Source of the DNA: Planctomycetota bacterium
Lineage (GTDB): Bacteria; Planctomycetota; UBA8108; JACQVS01
Assembly: GCA_028280485.1 (NCBI GenBank)
Contig: JANQLS010000085.1
Span: 248,001 to 312,000, forward strand
Direction of reading: 5' to 3'
Length of the DNA: 64,000 nucleotides
Shown: in pieces, positions 23,412 through 32,717 of the stretch
Layout of the letters: every line of letters begins with the position of its first letter
Position numbering within the stretch: position 1 is the first letter of the stretch
Notes under the pieces: generated by a model
Database searches by the model: none
Told to the model about the DNA's origin: nothing
Seen by the model: the letters and a program-made list of their open reading frames with translations, nothing else
Program-made: the position numbers and the translations under genes

Positions 23412-24590
23412 TCACCCTTCAAAACTAGCAATATTCACCGCTAATTGGCATCCCTTTAAGAATTCATCAATATCCACATACTCATCGACAGTATGAGGCG
23501 AATGCTGGCCCGCTCCCAGAGTCACCGTAGGGATTCCTTTAGCGTTGAGACTCGAAGCATCGAGTCCGCCGTCGACGATGATGTTTTTTGGTTTCATTTT
23601 CATCGACTTGATCACGCTTGAGCTGATCAAAACTGGCGGGGAGCTTTCGTCCATGGAAAAGGCATCGTAGTCTTTCTTGGATTTGAAGATGACTTTACCT
23701 TTTCTCCCTCTGTGGTCCTCGACGCTTTTTGCTGCGTTTTCAAAAGCATCTTTGTAGGCTTGAGTGATCTTGGTCAAGAATTCAGAATCGTGGCTTCGAG
23801 ACTCGCCCCTTAAGTGAACGAGATCGGTGACTTGATTCGTTGCTTCCCCGCCTTCAAAGGATCCCACATTGGAAGTCCCTCGTTTTTTTCCTTTTTCGAC
23901 AAGACCGAAAAAACCCTTTTTGGCAACTTCAGAAATGGCCCTACTGGCGATGAGGGTGGCTGAAATTCCGTGATCGGGATGCACCCCAGCGTGAGATGAT
24001 CTTCCGATGACTTGAACATTCCATCGATCAGCCCCCACTGCTCCTACGATGACTTCATTGGGCTTTCCGCTGTCGATATTAAAACCCATGTCTGGATTTC
24101 CGAGATCTTTCAATTGAACGTGCTTGGATCCTTTGAGTCCCACTTCTTCCCCGACACAGAAAAGTAATGTGAGTGGAGGATGGGGAAGGTTCTTTTCAAA
24201 GAGTTCTTCGACGATGGTGATCAAGGCGGCTACTGAAGTTCGGTTGTCTCCTCCTAAAGCGGTCTTACCGTTCGGAACGATACGCTTACCTTTGATCACC
24301 GGTTCGGCATCTCGGCAAAGAGGGACGGTGTCTAAGTGTCCAGAGAAAAGGCGTGGTTTACTTTTATAAGTACCAGGGATGCGAACGATCAAATTACCTA
24401 CTTGGTAGTTCTCACCAATTTTTTCGTGAGCTTTATCATGACGGATCCAAGAAGACTTACATCCGATTTGACGCAATTTCGTTTTTACTAAGTTCGCAAC
24501 TTGTTTTTCTTTTCCACTTCCGCCGGGGGTTGCGAGTAAATCCATCAGGTGATTTAAGGCACGTTTCTTATCAATTGAAATTATCTTCAT
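23412..24590 (-). CDS. M20-family metallopeptidase (PepT-like)
   Basis: A 392-residue di-zinc peptidase. The metal and catalytic motifs appear in order: FSGHLDTVP (His ligand and Asp), GKTALGGDNRTSVAAL (bridging Asp), FCVGEEVGLKGSKH (catalytic Glu and Glu ligand), FNIDSGKPNEV (Asp ligand), and AGQHSPHTVDEYVDI near the C-terminus (His ligand). The lid domain has SSHAGVHPDHGISA. The order and the DNRTSVAA stretch are closest to PepT-type tripeptidases, which release the N-terminal residue from short peptides. No signal peptide is seen, so it is probably cytoplasmic. The gene is downstream of mutM (30-base gap) and may be in the same transcript as mutM and the Rieske gene. Confidence 0.88.
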   Translation of the reverse strand: MKIISIDKKRALNHLMDLLATPGGSGKEKQVANLVKTKLRQIGCKSSWIRHDKAHEKIGENYQVGNLIVRIPGTYKSKPRLFSGHLDTVPLCRDAEPVIKGKRIVPNGKTALGGDNRTSVAALITIVEELFEKNLPHPPLTLLFCVGEEVGLKGSKHVQLKDLGNPDMGFNIDSGKPNEVIVGAVGADRWNVQVIGRSSHAGVHPDHGISATLIASRAISEVAKKGFFGLVEKGKKRGTSNVGSFEGGEATNQVTDLVHLRGESRSHDSEFLTKITQAYKDAFENAAKSVEDHRGRKGKVIFKSKKDYDAFSMDESSPPVLISSSVIKSMKMKPKNIIVDGGLDASSLNAKGIPTVTLGAGQHSPHTVDEYVDIDEFLKGCQLAVNIASFEG

Positions 24591-24620
24591 GAGAATTTGT
24601 GTTCTTAGAGTTGAGGTTCG

Positions 24621-25445
24621 TTACTTTTGGCAACCAGGGCAGTAGTAGGAAGAGCGTCCAGCGAGAACTTTTTGACGGATGGTCTTTTGACACCGATTAC
24701 AAGATTCTCCGGTGCGTTGGTACACCTGGAGACGATTTTGAAAATTTCCGATTTCGTGATTACCGTTTTTAAAATCACTAACGGTCGTTCCGCCGTTTTG
24801 AATGGCCTGATGAAGAATCGATTGAATCGCAGTGAAGAGGCGGTCCCAAGATTGGGCACTTATTCGCCCAGCCGCCCGCTGTGGATGAATTCCGGCTTGA
24901 AAGAGAGCTTCGCAGGCATAAATATTTCCCACTCCCACCAATTTTCGAGAATCCATGATGAAGTTTTTGACGGGCTTTCGGACTCCCCTGGAAAGCTGGA
25001 AGAGGTAATCTCTTTCTAATTCTTCGCTGAGGGGTTCTGGGCCGAGGTTTAATAAGCGTTTATCTCGCTTTAATTCTGCGGAACTCAGGGCCTCGAACAT
25101 CCCGAACCGCCTCGGATCAGTAAACCGTAATTCCTTGTTTTCACCTATTTTAAGGATGATGTGTAAGTGCTTCTCGCGAGTTTGAGTCGACTCACTGAGA
25201 TAGAAAACTCCACTCATACCTAAATGCACCATAAGGTGTTGGCCATCCTCAAGATCTAGGATGAGATACTTCGATCGGCGGTGAATCTTTTGGATCGATT
25301 TCTTGAGAAGGCGATTTTTAAGCTTTTGGGGCTTAACGGGGTAACGGAGGCGAGTTTCGAAGACTTCGATGCCGTGAATCTTTAAACCTACCACCTGAGG
25401 TTCCAGGCTTCGCCGAACGGATTCAACTTCCGGAAGTTCTGGCAT
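24621..25445 (-). CDS. mutM: Formamidopyrimidine-DNA glycosylase
   Basis: A 274-residue DNA repair enzyme of the usual length. It begins PELPEVESVRRSLEP: after Met removal the N-terminal Pro is the nucleophile and the next Glu is catalytic. The conserved Lys is in RRSKYLILDLEDG. The H2TH region includes VGVGNIYACEALFQAGIHP. The C-terminal zinc finger is CX2C-X16-CX2C (CNRC ... CPGC). It excises 8-oxoguanine and formamidopyrimidines and nicks the abasic site. It is 3 bases downstream of the Rieske gene, so the two are an operon with probable translational coupling. Confidence 0.96.
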   Translation of the reverse strand: MPELPEVESVRRSLEPQVVGLKIHGIEVFETRLRYPVKPQKLKNRLLKKSIQKIHRRSKYLILDLEDGQHLMVHLGMSGVFYLSESTQTREKHLHIILKIGENKELRFTDPRRFGMFEALSSAELKRDKRLLNLGPEPLSEELERDYLFQLSRGVRKPVKNFIMDSRKLVGVGNIYACEALFQAGIHPQRAAGRISAQSWDRLFTAIQSILHQAIQNGGTTVSDFKNGNHEIGNFQNRLQVYQRTGESCNRCQKTIRQKVLAGRSSYYCPGCQK

Positions 25446-25448
25446 GGC

Positions 25449-25754
25449 TTAGACTTCTACGAAAATTTCGTCGTTTTCTACCTTGAGAGGAAAAGAATCG
25501 ACGCCAGAGCGGTCATCGACGGCGAAGCAACCCGTTTTGACACTAAAAACCCATCCGTGCCAGGGACACATGATCAGATCTTGATTTAAAGGACCTGAAG
25601 CCAGGGAGGCGCCCATGTGGGGACAGATGTCGTCGATGGCGTAATATTCGCCCTCAACATTAAATACACCAATTGTGCGGTCTTTAACTTGAACTGATAT
25701 TCCGGTTCCGGGCTGAACTTCCTCGCAAGAAGCTACTCGAGTGAACTCTGCCAT
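25449..25754 (-). CDS. Rieske-type [2Fe-2S] ferredoxin
   Basis: A 101-residue soluble protein. The cluster ligands are C44-P-H46 and C63-P-W-H66, spaced CXH-X16-CX2H as in Rieske ferredoxins and NirD-like subunits. The surrounding pattern (AIDDICPHMGASLASG...MCPWHGWVFSVKTG) is typical of ferredoxins of dioxygenase systems or of the nitrite reductase small subunit. No transmembrane helix is present, so it is not the membrane Rieske protein of a bc complex. Pairing with mutM is unexplained; a redox partner gene is not visible in the window. Confidence 0.92.
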   Translation of the reverse strand: MAEFTRVASCEEVQPGTGISVQVKDRTIGVFNVEGEYYAIDDICPHMGASLASGPLNQDLIMCPWHGWVFSVKTGCFAVDDRSGVDSFPLKVENDEIFVEV

Positions 25755-26059
25755 GCTGGCCTCTGATCCTTTCGATTATGCGGTTTATAAGGTTCAGACA
25801 GAGTAACTGTTGCTGCTGAATTCACAAGGGTTTAAAATAGCTTCACCTTTGAATTTTCGACTGGGCAGTGGGGTTATAGAAGATTTAAAACAAAGGTTTA
25901 ACTTTAAGTCTGGGTCTGACTAACCATTACTTACCTTTACTGGATGAGATTCTCAGCTCGAAAAGCTGATTGAGGGTCTCTTGGGATCTCTTAAGAATTA
26001 ATAAGGTAAGTATCACTCAAGTTCAATGAACGGGATCTATCCCTATTGAGGAAATACTC
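25755..26059. other. Intergenic region between divergent genes
   Basis: This 305-base region must hold the promoters of the Rieske-mutM-peptidase group (minus) and the cohesin/dockerin gene (plus). It is AT-rich and has no repeat copy. I see no convincing promoter pair. GAGGA at 26048-26052 is the ribosome binding site for the plus-strand gene. Confidence 0.5.
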
Positions 26060-26920
26060 ATGAATACTAAGCTATTCAATACTTTCGGTTTGGTTGTATG
26101 CGCGGTTTTATGCTTGTCACTTTCATTAAATGCTGCTGATCGAGTGTACATGGCAGACGCTACCGCTGAACCCAGTTCGAATGATAATACCCTCCCGGTT
26201 ATGGTTGAAATCGACCAAAACGCAACGGGCTTTCAGTTGGCGATTAAATACGATCCCGCTCTGATTGAAATCACGGGATTCGATGGTTCTACGGGTGCCC
26301 TTTCCGAAGCTCAATGGTTGGGAACTTGGATTTCTCAAGCTGATGGAGAGTTAACGATTGGTGCGGTGCTCGGCTTAGATGCCGAAGCCGAAGAATTTAA
26401 CTTCAATGAAGTGATCGAAGCCGGTGCGGACATCAAGCTTGGTGATCTGAGCTACAATGTCACGACTGATCAAGAAACCACGACTGAAATCGCTTTTCAA
26501 AATAGTCTTCCCGGTATTCTCTCAAGTGATCGGGCCCTCGATACTTTCAATCTTTATACCGATGTCGACGGAGCAACCGTTGATCTCGATCTCAGCACTA
26601 TGACTTTAACGATCGAAGAAGAGATCATTGTAGTTCCCGATGGCTTTAGGCGAGGGGACGTCGATAGTAACGGTGCTTTAGAGATCACCGATGCGATCAA
26701 CAACCTTTCCTATCAATTCTTGGGAACTTACTCTCCTGCTTGCTTTGATGCCTGTGATTTTGATGACAATGGAAAAATTGAATTGACCGATCCTATCGGA
26801 AATTTATCTCACCAATTCTTGGGTATGGCACCGCCTGCTCCTCCTGGTAAGGACGTTTGTGGTCCAGATCCAACCGATGACGATGAATTGGATTGCGCTG
26901 ATCCTCCCTCGAATTGTTGA
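26060..26920 (+). CDS. Secreted cohesin-like plus dockerin protein
   Basis: A 286-residue secreted protein: signal peptide to about residue 25 (LCLSLSLNAA), a beta-sandwich domain at residues about 26-190, then two dockerin repeats. The beta domain has VMVEIDQNATGFQLAIKYDP followed by ALIEITGFDGSTGAL, which matches cohesin-family domains. The dockerin part has FRRGDVDSNGALEITDAI...SYQFLGTYSP, then CDFDDNGKIELTDPIGNLSH...FLGMAPP, with Asp/Asn calcium positions intact. A protein with both partners could self-assemble into chains or link other dockerin proteins in this window. The start is supported by GAGGA 7 bases upstream. It is followed immediately by a terminator. The cohesin assignment is from pattern only. 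Confidence 0.82.
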   Translation: MNTKLFNTFGLVVCAVLCLSLSLNAADRVYMADATAEPSSNDNTLPVMVEIDQNATGFQLAIKYDPALIEITGFDGSTGALSEAQWLGTWISQADGELTIGAVLGLDAEAEEFNFNEVIEAGADIKLGDLSYNVTTDQETTTEIAFQNSLPGILSSDRALDTFNLYTDVDGATVDLDLSTMTLTIEEEIIVVPDGFRRGDVDSNGALEITDAINNLSYQFLGTYSPACFDACDFDDNGKIELTDPIGNLSHQFLGMAPPAPPGKDVCGPDPTDDDELDCADPPSNC

Positions 26921-26940
26921 TCGGTAAAAGCTTCGAAATT

Positions 26941-26980
26941 AAAAAAGCCTTCACGTCCAGCAGACGTGAAGGCTTTTTTA
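26941..26980 (+). terminator. Rho-independent terminator
   Basis: The 12-base perfect stem AGCCTTCACGTC / GACGTGAAGGCT is flanked by six A and six T, so it is bidirectional in form. It starts 20 bases after the stop codon of the cohesin/dockerin gene. Confidence 0.92.
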
Positions 26981-27110
26981 GTAGTAGGCTCGCTCCGCGA
27001 GCCGTAGTGGCAGGCCCGCCCCGCGGGCCGTGCGAAGCGATTACGTTAAGTTAATTAGATTGAACATTAAAAACAGTATCGCAATGTTGAGTGGATAGAG
27101 TCCCTTAATT
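26979..27110 (+). repeat. TAGTAGTAGGC-family repeat, copy 1
   Basis: It begins TAGTAGTAGGCTCG at the last bases of the terminator T-run. It contains GGCTCGCTCCGCGAGCC and GGCCCGCCCCGCGGGCC hairpins, then GCGAAGCGATTACGTT and a tail (ACATTAAAAACAG...AGAGTCCCTTA) that is matched at 30379-30500. No inverted TAGTAG end is seen on the right. Confidence 0.75.
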
Positions 27111-27158
27111 GTACTTATCCTTTTGTTTATCGAGAATTAAATGTCGGCGAGACACCTA

Positions 27159-27186
27159 ACCCTCGCTAACGCTTCGGGCTTGAAAT
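27159..27186 (-). repeat. Single CCCTCGC...GCTTGAAAT end of the MITE-like family
   Basis: A lone copy of the 26-base terminal repeat (CCCTCGCTAACGCTTCGGGC then TTGAAAT) with no visible partner. It lies in the 417-base gap 26921-27337, which otherwise holds the terminator, repeat copy 1 above and, near its end, the ribosome binding site GGAG (27324-27327) of the next gene. Confidence 0.7.
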
Positions 27187-27337
27187 AGACCCTAATTTTC
27201 AAGAACACACCTTGAACTCCTCTACCCCCAAGTCCTAAACTAGTTATTTCAAATTCATTGAATGAAGGGGCGCAGTCGACGTCCCAACTGAGAATAATTC
27301 GTTCTAAAACACCGTCTGTCTTCCGGAGCACTTCCAA

Positions 27338-30300
27338 GTGAACGTTCTAAACTCTAAATTTACGTTACTCATTGCTTCAATTTTTGTTTTTAGCTTAGTT
27401 TCAACTCTCCAGGCTCAAAACAGCTCGAATAAAGTAAAAGTCTACAATTCTGAAAGACGGAAAATCCCTCTTCTTTCACCTGAAGATGCTCTTAAAACGA
27501 TTGAGGTTCCCGAAGGATTTAAGGCTACTGTTTTTGCGGCTGATCCTGATCTTCTTCAGCCCATCTCGATGACTTTCGATGCGAAAGGGCGCATGTGGGT
27601 TTGTGAAAACTATACTTACTCTGAGCGCTCGCTCAATTTTGATACTCGATTAAAAGATCGCATCTTAATTTTCGAGGACACTGATAACGACGGACGCTTC
27701 GATAAGAAGAAAGTATTTTGGGATCAGGGAAGAAAGCTCACCAGCGTTGAAATCGGTTTCGGTGGAGTTTGGGCGATGTGCGCTCCTCAATTGCTTTTTA
27801 TTCCGGATGCTGATCATGACGATGTTCCCGATGGTGAACCAGAAGTGATTCTCGATGGCTGGAATGAAGGGCGAGTGAGACACAATATCGCTAATGGATT
27901 GAAGTGGGGACCCGACGGCTGGCTCTACGGCCGGCACGGTATTATGGGCGATTCATTAGTTGGTCCTCCGGGCATGCCTAAACGAGCGAGAACATTACTA
28001 AATGCTGCAATCTGGAGATTCCATCCAACGGAGAAAAGTTTTGAAATCGTTGCTCAAGGAACAACAAATCCGTGGGGACATGATTGGGATAAAAACGGGC
28101 AGCTCTATTTCATCAATACGGTGATCGGGCATCTTTGGCACGTTCTCCCCGGGGCTAATTATGAACGGATGTATGGCAACCCCTTTAATCCCCATCTCTA
28201 CGAACTGATTCCCCAAACAGCGGATCACTTTCACTGGGATACGAAAGAGTCTTGGAATTACCTTAAAAGAGAAGGGATGTCAGATTCCACAGACAAAGCA
28301 GGGGGAGGCCATGCCCACAGTGGAATGATGATTTACTTGGGCGACAATTGGCCCAAAGAATACCACAACGATATTTTTACAGTGAACTATCACGGTCGCC
28401 GTTTAAACCGAGAACGAATCGAACGCAAAGGTGCGACTTATGTGGGAACTCATAAACCCGATATGTTCAAAGTAGGAGATATTTGGTTTCGAGGAGTAGA
28501 AGTCACCTATGGTCCCGATGGGGGTGTTTATGTAGCCGATTGGTCGGATGTGGGTGAATGTCACGACAGTGATGGAGTTCACCGTACTTCGGGAAGAATC
28601 TATAAATACACTTACGGGACTCCTAAAAATCCAGGAGCCTTCGACCTGAGGAAAAAGAGTCCCAGTGAACTCGTCACCTTACAGCTTCATGCCAATGAGT
28701 GGTGGTCACGCCGAGCTCGTTTAGTTCTTCAAGAGATGGCGGCAGCGGGAAAAGATCTTTCCCAAGTAAGAGACCAGATGAAAAGGCTCTTCCATCACGA
28801 GAAGGAGATTCCAAAAAAGCTTAGACTCCTTTGGGCTCTTCATGTTACTGGTGGGGTCGAGGAAACTTTCCTCGGAGGTCTATTACGCGATTCGAACGAA
28901 AATATTCGGGTTTGGGCGATACAACTGCTTATCGATAAGGGCGTACCCTCCAGGGCACCGATGGCTGAATTGCTTGCTTTATCTAAACGAGAAAAGTCAG
29001 GCTTAGTTCTATCTTACTTAGCATCTTCACTTCAACGTCTCCCCTTATATACCAGACTGAAAATTGCTGAAGGATTGGCGAAGCACTCGGAGTTAGCTGA
29101 AGATCCGGTTTACCCCTTGATTCTTTGGTACGGGATTGAAGAAGCCGTCGCCTCAGATGTGAAAGGAGCGGTTCGACTCGCTTCAGTGACAAAGATACCT
29201 AAGCTCTGGCGATTTATATCGAGAAGAATCCTCAATGATGGAACAGAAAAGGCACGGCCGCTTTTCAGTTCACTCTTGCCTTTAAGTTCTGATTCTGATG
29301 CTCTCAAAATATTACCCAAGTACCAGGAAGAAATATTGCAAGGTGCTTTAGATGCGTTTGCCGGAAGAAGTCGTGTGGATCCTCCTCATGCCTGGAAAGA
29401 ATTAGAACGATTCTTGAAACTTTCGGCGAGTGATAAGGGTAAGAAACTAACTCAAGAGCTGAGTGTCTTCTTCGGAGATGGTCAAGCTCTCACTTCAGTC
29501 TTGGCAATCGCGAAGAATGGGAAGGCCAGCATCTCCGCCAGAAGAAGAGCGATTCGCTCCTTGGTTCAAGCCCAGGCAAAAGAAGGATTGAAACCCGTTC
29601 TTTTAAGCTTGCTGAATTCTCGTGAACTGGGTGTCGATGCCGTACAGGGTTTGAGTATCTTCAATGAATCGAGCACTTGGGAAAAATTGCTAAATTCTTA
29701 TGGAAAGCTTCGCCCCGAAACCCAAGCGGCGATTATCAAAGTTTTGAGTTCAAGAAAAGAGTCCGCGGATGTCTTATTGAGATCGGTTGCGAGTGGAGTG
29801 ATTTCTCAGGAGCACATCTCAGCATTCTATATTCGTCAAATGAGGAGTTTGGGCGATGAGAGTATTACCGCAAGATTAGATGCATTTTGGCCTGATCTAA
29901 CACCTCAACCTTTATCCCAGGCGAAACAAAAGCTCTTAGAGAAATACACAAAAACCTATACGAAAGAAAAGATTGCCAAGGGTGACGCTAAGAAGGGTAA
30001 ATTACTCTTTCAAAAGAACTGTGGAAGCTGCCATAAGCTCTTTGGTGAAGGGGGAACTGCGGGGCCGGATCTGACGGGAAGTAATCGACAGAACCTCGAG
30101 TATATCTTTATGAATGTCGTCGACCCTAGCTCCGAGGTCGCTGAGTCATTTCAAGTATCGAATGTGATCTTAAATGACGGTCGAATTCTGACGGGTGTGC
30201 TTTCAGCAAAGTCGGATCGAATGTTAAATATTCAACTTCCTGAAGAAGTAGTCCCCATTGAGAAGAACAAGATTTTGTCGATCCAAAAAACGGAAGAGTC

Positions 30301-30379
30301 TTTGATGCCTGAGGGTTTGCTCGATTTGATTCCTGAGCCGGATCGAGTCCACTTGCTTAAGTATTTAACGGGATTTTAG
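27338..30379 (+). CDS. PVC-type membrane-bound dehydrogenase with HEAT repeats and c-type heme domain
   Basis: A 1013-residue protein with GTG start and GGAG 10 bases upstream. Signal peptide about 1-26 (LIASIFVFSLVSTLQAQ). Residues about 45-430 are the PVC dehydrogenase propeller (EVPEGFKATVFAADPDLLQP, FDAKGRMWVCENYTY, FEDTDNDGRFDKK, GLKWGPDGWLYGRHG, YGPDGGVYVADWSD). Residues about 440-870 are HEAT-like helical repeats. The C-terminus has a cytochrome c-like domain with CGSCH at 895-899, a distal Met candidate, and the usual extension (NVVDPSSEVAESFQ, ILNDGRILTGVLS) for this family. It acts in the periplasm or at the outer face, passing electrons from an unknown sugar or alcohol substrate. 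Its stop codon TAG forms the first triplet of the TAGTAGTAGG repeat. Confidence 0.9.
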   Translation: MNVLNSKFTLLIASIFVFSLVSTLQAQNSSNKVKVYNSERRKIPLLSPEDALKTIEVPEGFKATVFAADPDLLQPISMTFDAKGRMWVCENYTYSERSLNFDTRLKDRILIFEDTDNDGRFDKKKVFWDQGRKLTSVEIGFGGVWAMCAPQLLFIPDADHDDVPDGEPEVILDGWNEGRVRHNIANGLKWGPDGWLYGRHGIMGDSLVGPPGMPKRARTLLNAAIWRFHPTEKSFEIVAQGTTNPWGHDWDKNGQLYFINTVIGHLWHVLPGANYERMYGNPFNPHLYELIPQTADHFHWDTKESWNYLKREGMSDSTDKAGGGHAHSGMMIYLGDNWPKEYHNDIFTVNYHGRRLNRERIERKGATYVGTHKPDMFKVGDIWFRGVEVTYGPDGGVYVADWSDVGECHDSDGVHRTSGRIYKYTYGTPKNPGAFDLRKKSPSELVTLQLHANEWWSRRARLVLQEMAAAGKDLSQVRDQMKRLFHHEKEIPKKLRLLWALHVTGGVEETFLGGLLRDSNENIRVWAIQLLIDKGVPSRAPMAELLALSKREKSGLVLSYLASSLQRLPLYTRLKIAEGLAKHSELAEDPVYPLILWYGIEEAVASDVKGAVRLASVTKIPKLWRFISRRILNDGTEKARPLFSSLLPLSSDSDALKILPKYQEEILQGALDAFAGRSRVDPPHAWKELERFLKLSASDKGKKLTQELSVFFGDGQALTSVLAIAKNGKASISARRRAIRSLVQAQAKEGLKPVLLSLLNSRELGVDAVQGLSIFNESSTWEKLLNSYGKLRPETQAAIIKVLSSRKESADVLLRSVASGVISQEHISAFYIRQMRSLGDESITARLDAFWPDLTPQPLSQAKQKLLEKYTKTYTKEKIAKGDAKKGKLLFQKNCGSCHKLFGEGGTAGPDLTGSNRQNLEYIFMNVVDPSSEVAESFQVSNVILNDGRILTGVLSAKSDRMLNIQLPEEVVPIEKNKILSIQKTEESLMPEGLLDLIPEPDRVHLLKYLTGF

Positions 30380-30500
30380 TAGTAGGCTTGTTAGTGGCAG
30401 GCTCGACCCTCGAGCCTTGTGAAACGATGACATTGAATTGAATAAACAAGACATTAAAAACAGAAATGTTTTTACTGAGGGAATAGAGCCCCTTAGCTAC
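30380..30500 (+). repeat. TAGTAGTAGGC-family repeat, copy 2
   Basis: Its first TAG is the stop codon of the gene ending at 30379. It has a shortened first hairpin, then GTGGCAGGCTCGACCCTCGAGCC and the tail GACATTAAAAACAG...AGAGCCCCTTA, which matches copy 1. It lies in the 313-base gap between convergent genes. Confidence 0.75.
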
Positions 30501-30547
30501 GCCTTACCTAACATGACTGAGGTATTCTATCTTGGTGAGATGTCTAT

Positions 30548-30675
30548 CCCTCGCTGACGCTTCGGGCTTGGAATGAGTCGTTTGAATGGTGATGAGATTC
30601 CCCCTCGCTAGCGCTTCAGGCTAAATAATTGCTCTTTAATTCGGATACTAACTAGCCCGAAGCGCTAGCGAGGGG
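30548..30675. repeat. Cluster of palindromic repeats, including a facing 26-base pair
   Basis: A CCCTCGCTGACGCTTCGGGC end is at 30548-30571, an inverted 26-base pair at 30601-30625 (one base changed, TTCAGG) and 30650-30675 (perfect). The pair is 24 bases apart. It lies between convergent genes ending at 30379 and 30693. Confidence 0.88.
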
Positions 30676-30692
30676 AAGAAGAATATAGGTTT

Positions 30693-31382
30693 TTAACGAT
30701 TCCTCTTAAATCCGGCGAACAATCCCACCGATGCTAAGCCGGCGGACGGCAGGGTGCCGGTGATGAAGCTTTTGAATTCTTTGAATTCACCTTCTAATGA
30801 CGCCACAGTTTGATTGAAGGACTCTTCCATGACATCCCATTTCACTTCGATAAATTCGGCATAGGATAAACCGAAGATCGCTAAGAAGATGAGACCACAG
30901 ATGAATAAGCTCATCTTTAAGAAGGTTCTCAGGGCGAAGCCTACAGAAAAACCTACAATAAAACTTAAGCCCCCTTTGATCATCGCCGGCGAAATGGGTA
31001 AATCGCCATCGGTGAGTTGGGCGTCATGGGGCGGGGGATCATCGGGGTTCCGAGGAACATTTTCGACTTCCACTCCCGGTGTGCTCCCTGGCAGTAAAGT
31101 GGTTTTAATGTTGGGATTGTTTTTCTTTTTGTTTTTATCTTCGCCGATGACAATCTCATTGCCGGAGTTTTGGGGTTGAACGCTGGATCCGTTTTCACTC
31201 CAATTGGTTTCTAGGGCTTTTACTCCTAAGCCCGCTACCATCAAAACTGCAGCTGCACTCAGCGCCATTTTCTTCCACCACGCCAATTCCATGACATAGC
31301 TCATCACAGAAGGAGTCGCTGGAGTGACCGAAGCAACTTCAGGGATAGGAGTTTCGATGGATTCAGGATTTTCGACGTTCAT
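30693..31382 (-). CDS. FUN14-domain membrane protein
   Basis: A 229-residue protein. A membrane segment lies at about residues 37-56 (KKMALSAAAVLMVAGLGVKA), then a charged, Pro-rich, low-complexity linker (about 60-130). The C-terminal part matches the FUN14 family: SFIVGFSVGFALRTFLKMSL, two further hydrophobic segments, EFIEVKWDVMEESF, and the end TLPSAGLASVGLFAGFKRNR. Bacterial FUN14-like proteins are poorly characterised; the mitochondrial members act in membrane-organelle signalling, which need not apply here. It is upstream of the repeat cluster at 30548, and PAP2-like 31580 is upstream on the same strand (197-base gap). The role is unknown. Confidence 0.75.
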   Translation of the reverse strand: MNVENPESIETPIPEVASVTPATPSVMSYVMELAWWKKMALSAAAVLMVAGLGVKALETNWSENGSSVQPQNSGNEIVIGEDKNKKKNNPNIKTTLLPGSTPGVEVENVPRNPDDPPPHDAQLTDGDLPISPAMIKGGLSFIVGFSVGFALRTFLKMSLFICGLIFLAIFGLSYAEFIEVKWDVMEESFNQTVASLEGEFKEFKSFITGTLPSAGLASVGLFAGFKRNR

Positions 31383-31579
31383 GTTCCGACGCTTATTCTT
31401 CTGTCAAACCGATTTGGATTTCATCTAACAACTCTTAGACTCAAGCTTGATGGCCCCTATTCAGAGGATTCTTAAAGATCCACTTAAATACAGTCTTTAA
31501 GAGGCTTTATAAGGATCAATAAAGCTTAATAAAGATATAAAGGCCTCCCTCTCAGTATACCAGGCTTTTAGGAGATGCC

Positions 31580-32440
31580 TTAAGTACCGTTTTTAAGCTT
31601 TCTGATTTCCATTAGATATTCATGTCTGCGGAAAGCTGCTTCTAAGAAGCCAAATATGAAGATGGCTACCAATCCATCGATGGCGTAGTGATATCTTAAA
31701 TAAACAGTTGAGACGATTGTCCCAGTTCCAGGAATTAAAAAGAGCCAAAACCGAATTCGACAATTTCGGTAGTCGAAGTTCAGAAGAGCCAAAGTTATGA
31801 GAACATGAAGGCTCGGAAAGACATCCCACTGGGAGCTGCCCGTTCGAACAGTCCAATTGATGAGTCGCGTAATAAACAGCGTACCCTCAGCAAAATCAGC
31901 GGGATAGAGTTCCGGAAATGCTGCCATCGGACCGATCGCCGGAACAAAAGCATATCCTAACCAACCTAGGGCAAAGATCGTCCCTAAGCGATTCCACAGA
32001 CGTTGAGATAAATCTTTCGACTCAAACAGAGAACAGATGAGAACTACATTCAAATACATGTGAAAGCACATGTAGCCCACGCTCATCGCATCGTCGAGCC
32101 AGAGGTTGCGAAAGTTCTCAGTGAAAACGGAGGGAGTCTCTGAGAAAAAGAATCGATCCCAAGCGAGCAGGGCTTCGTCTCGATTTTCAATTCCGATCCC
32201 CGGAACGATGCGATAAAGAGACATGTAGTAAACCCAAACGTAGAAGAAAAAGGCGAGGAATCTCCATCGGGGCCAGGAATCAGGATCTGATTTTCGAAGT
32301 TTGCGAACCCACCAGGCAAAGAGGGCAGCCAAGATGAGGGACTCGTAGAACACCCATTCCTTCATTCCAGTCGTGAAGGCTAATGCGGTGGTGAGTAGGC
32401 AACTCACAATTAAAATGAGTGTTTCAGGAAATGGAGCCAT
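31580..32440 (-). CDS. PAP2-like membrane phosphatase/transferase (IPC synthase type)
   Basis: A 286-residue protein with about six transmembrane helices. Two conserved sites on the outer face are SQWDVFPSLHVLITLALLNF, with the phosphatase SxxH pattern (DVFPSLHV), and RYHYAIDGLVAI, matching the RxxxH-D motif. The arrangement with extended N-terminal helices and an AWDRFFFSETPS segment resembles the inositol-phosphorylceramide synthase/AUR1-type branch of PAP2 proteins. It may dephosphorylate or exchange head groups of lipid phosphates. No lipid-synthesis neighbour is visible. It is divergent from the gene at 32730. Confidence 0.85.
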   Translation of the reverse strand: MAPFPETLILIVSCLLTTALAFTTGMKEWVFYESLILAALFAWWVRKLRKSDPDSWPRWRFLAFFFYVWVYYMSLYRIVPGIGIENRDEALLAWDRFFFSETPSVFTENFRNLWLDDAMSVGYMCFHMYLNVVLICSLFESKDLSQRLWNRLGTIFALGWLGYAFVPAIGPMAAFPELYPADFAEGTLFITRLINWTVRTGSSQWDVFPSLHVLITLALLNFDYRNCRIRFWLFLIPGTGTIVSTVYLRYHYAIDGLVAIFIFGFLEAAFRRHEYLMEIRKLKNGT

Positions 32441-32717
32441 TGAAGAGGAACTTAAATATCAGCAGGGTGACGGGGGGTGAATGGAACAATGTGAGGGCCT
32501 GTTCACCGTTCGATCATATCATCTTGAGAAAAATTAAACTTCTTCACTTTTGAAGCCTCGATTTCAGCTTTAAAATAATCAGATTCCAGGAACAGGTTTG
32601 GTGCGGACCTTCCTTCCAATCATTCATTTTAGTCACGACTTAGTTTCCAATTCGGGGCAGCTGACTGCTGTAGTTCCCTTGCAGGGCTTCCGAGCGACTA
32701 AGTTGCGTTTATATATT

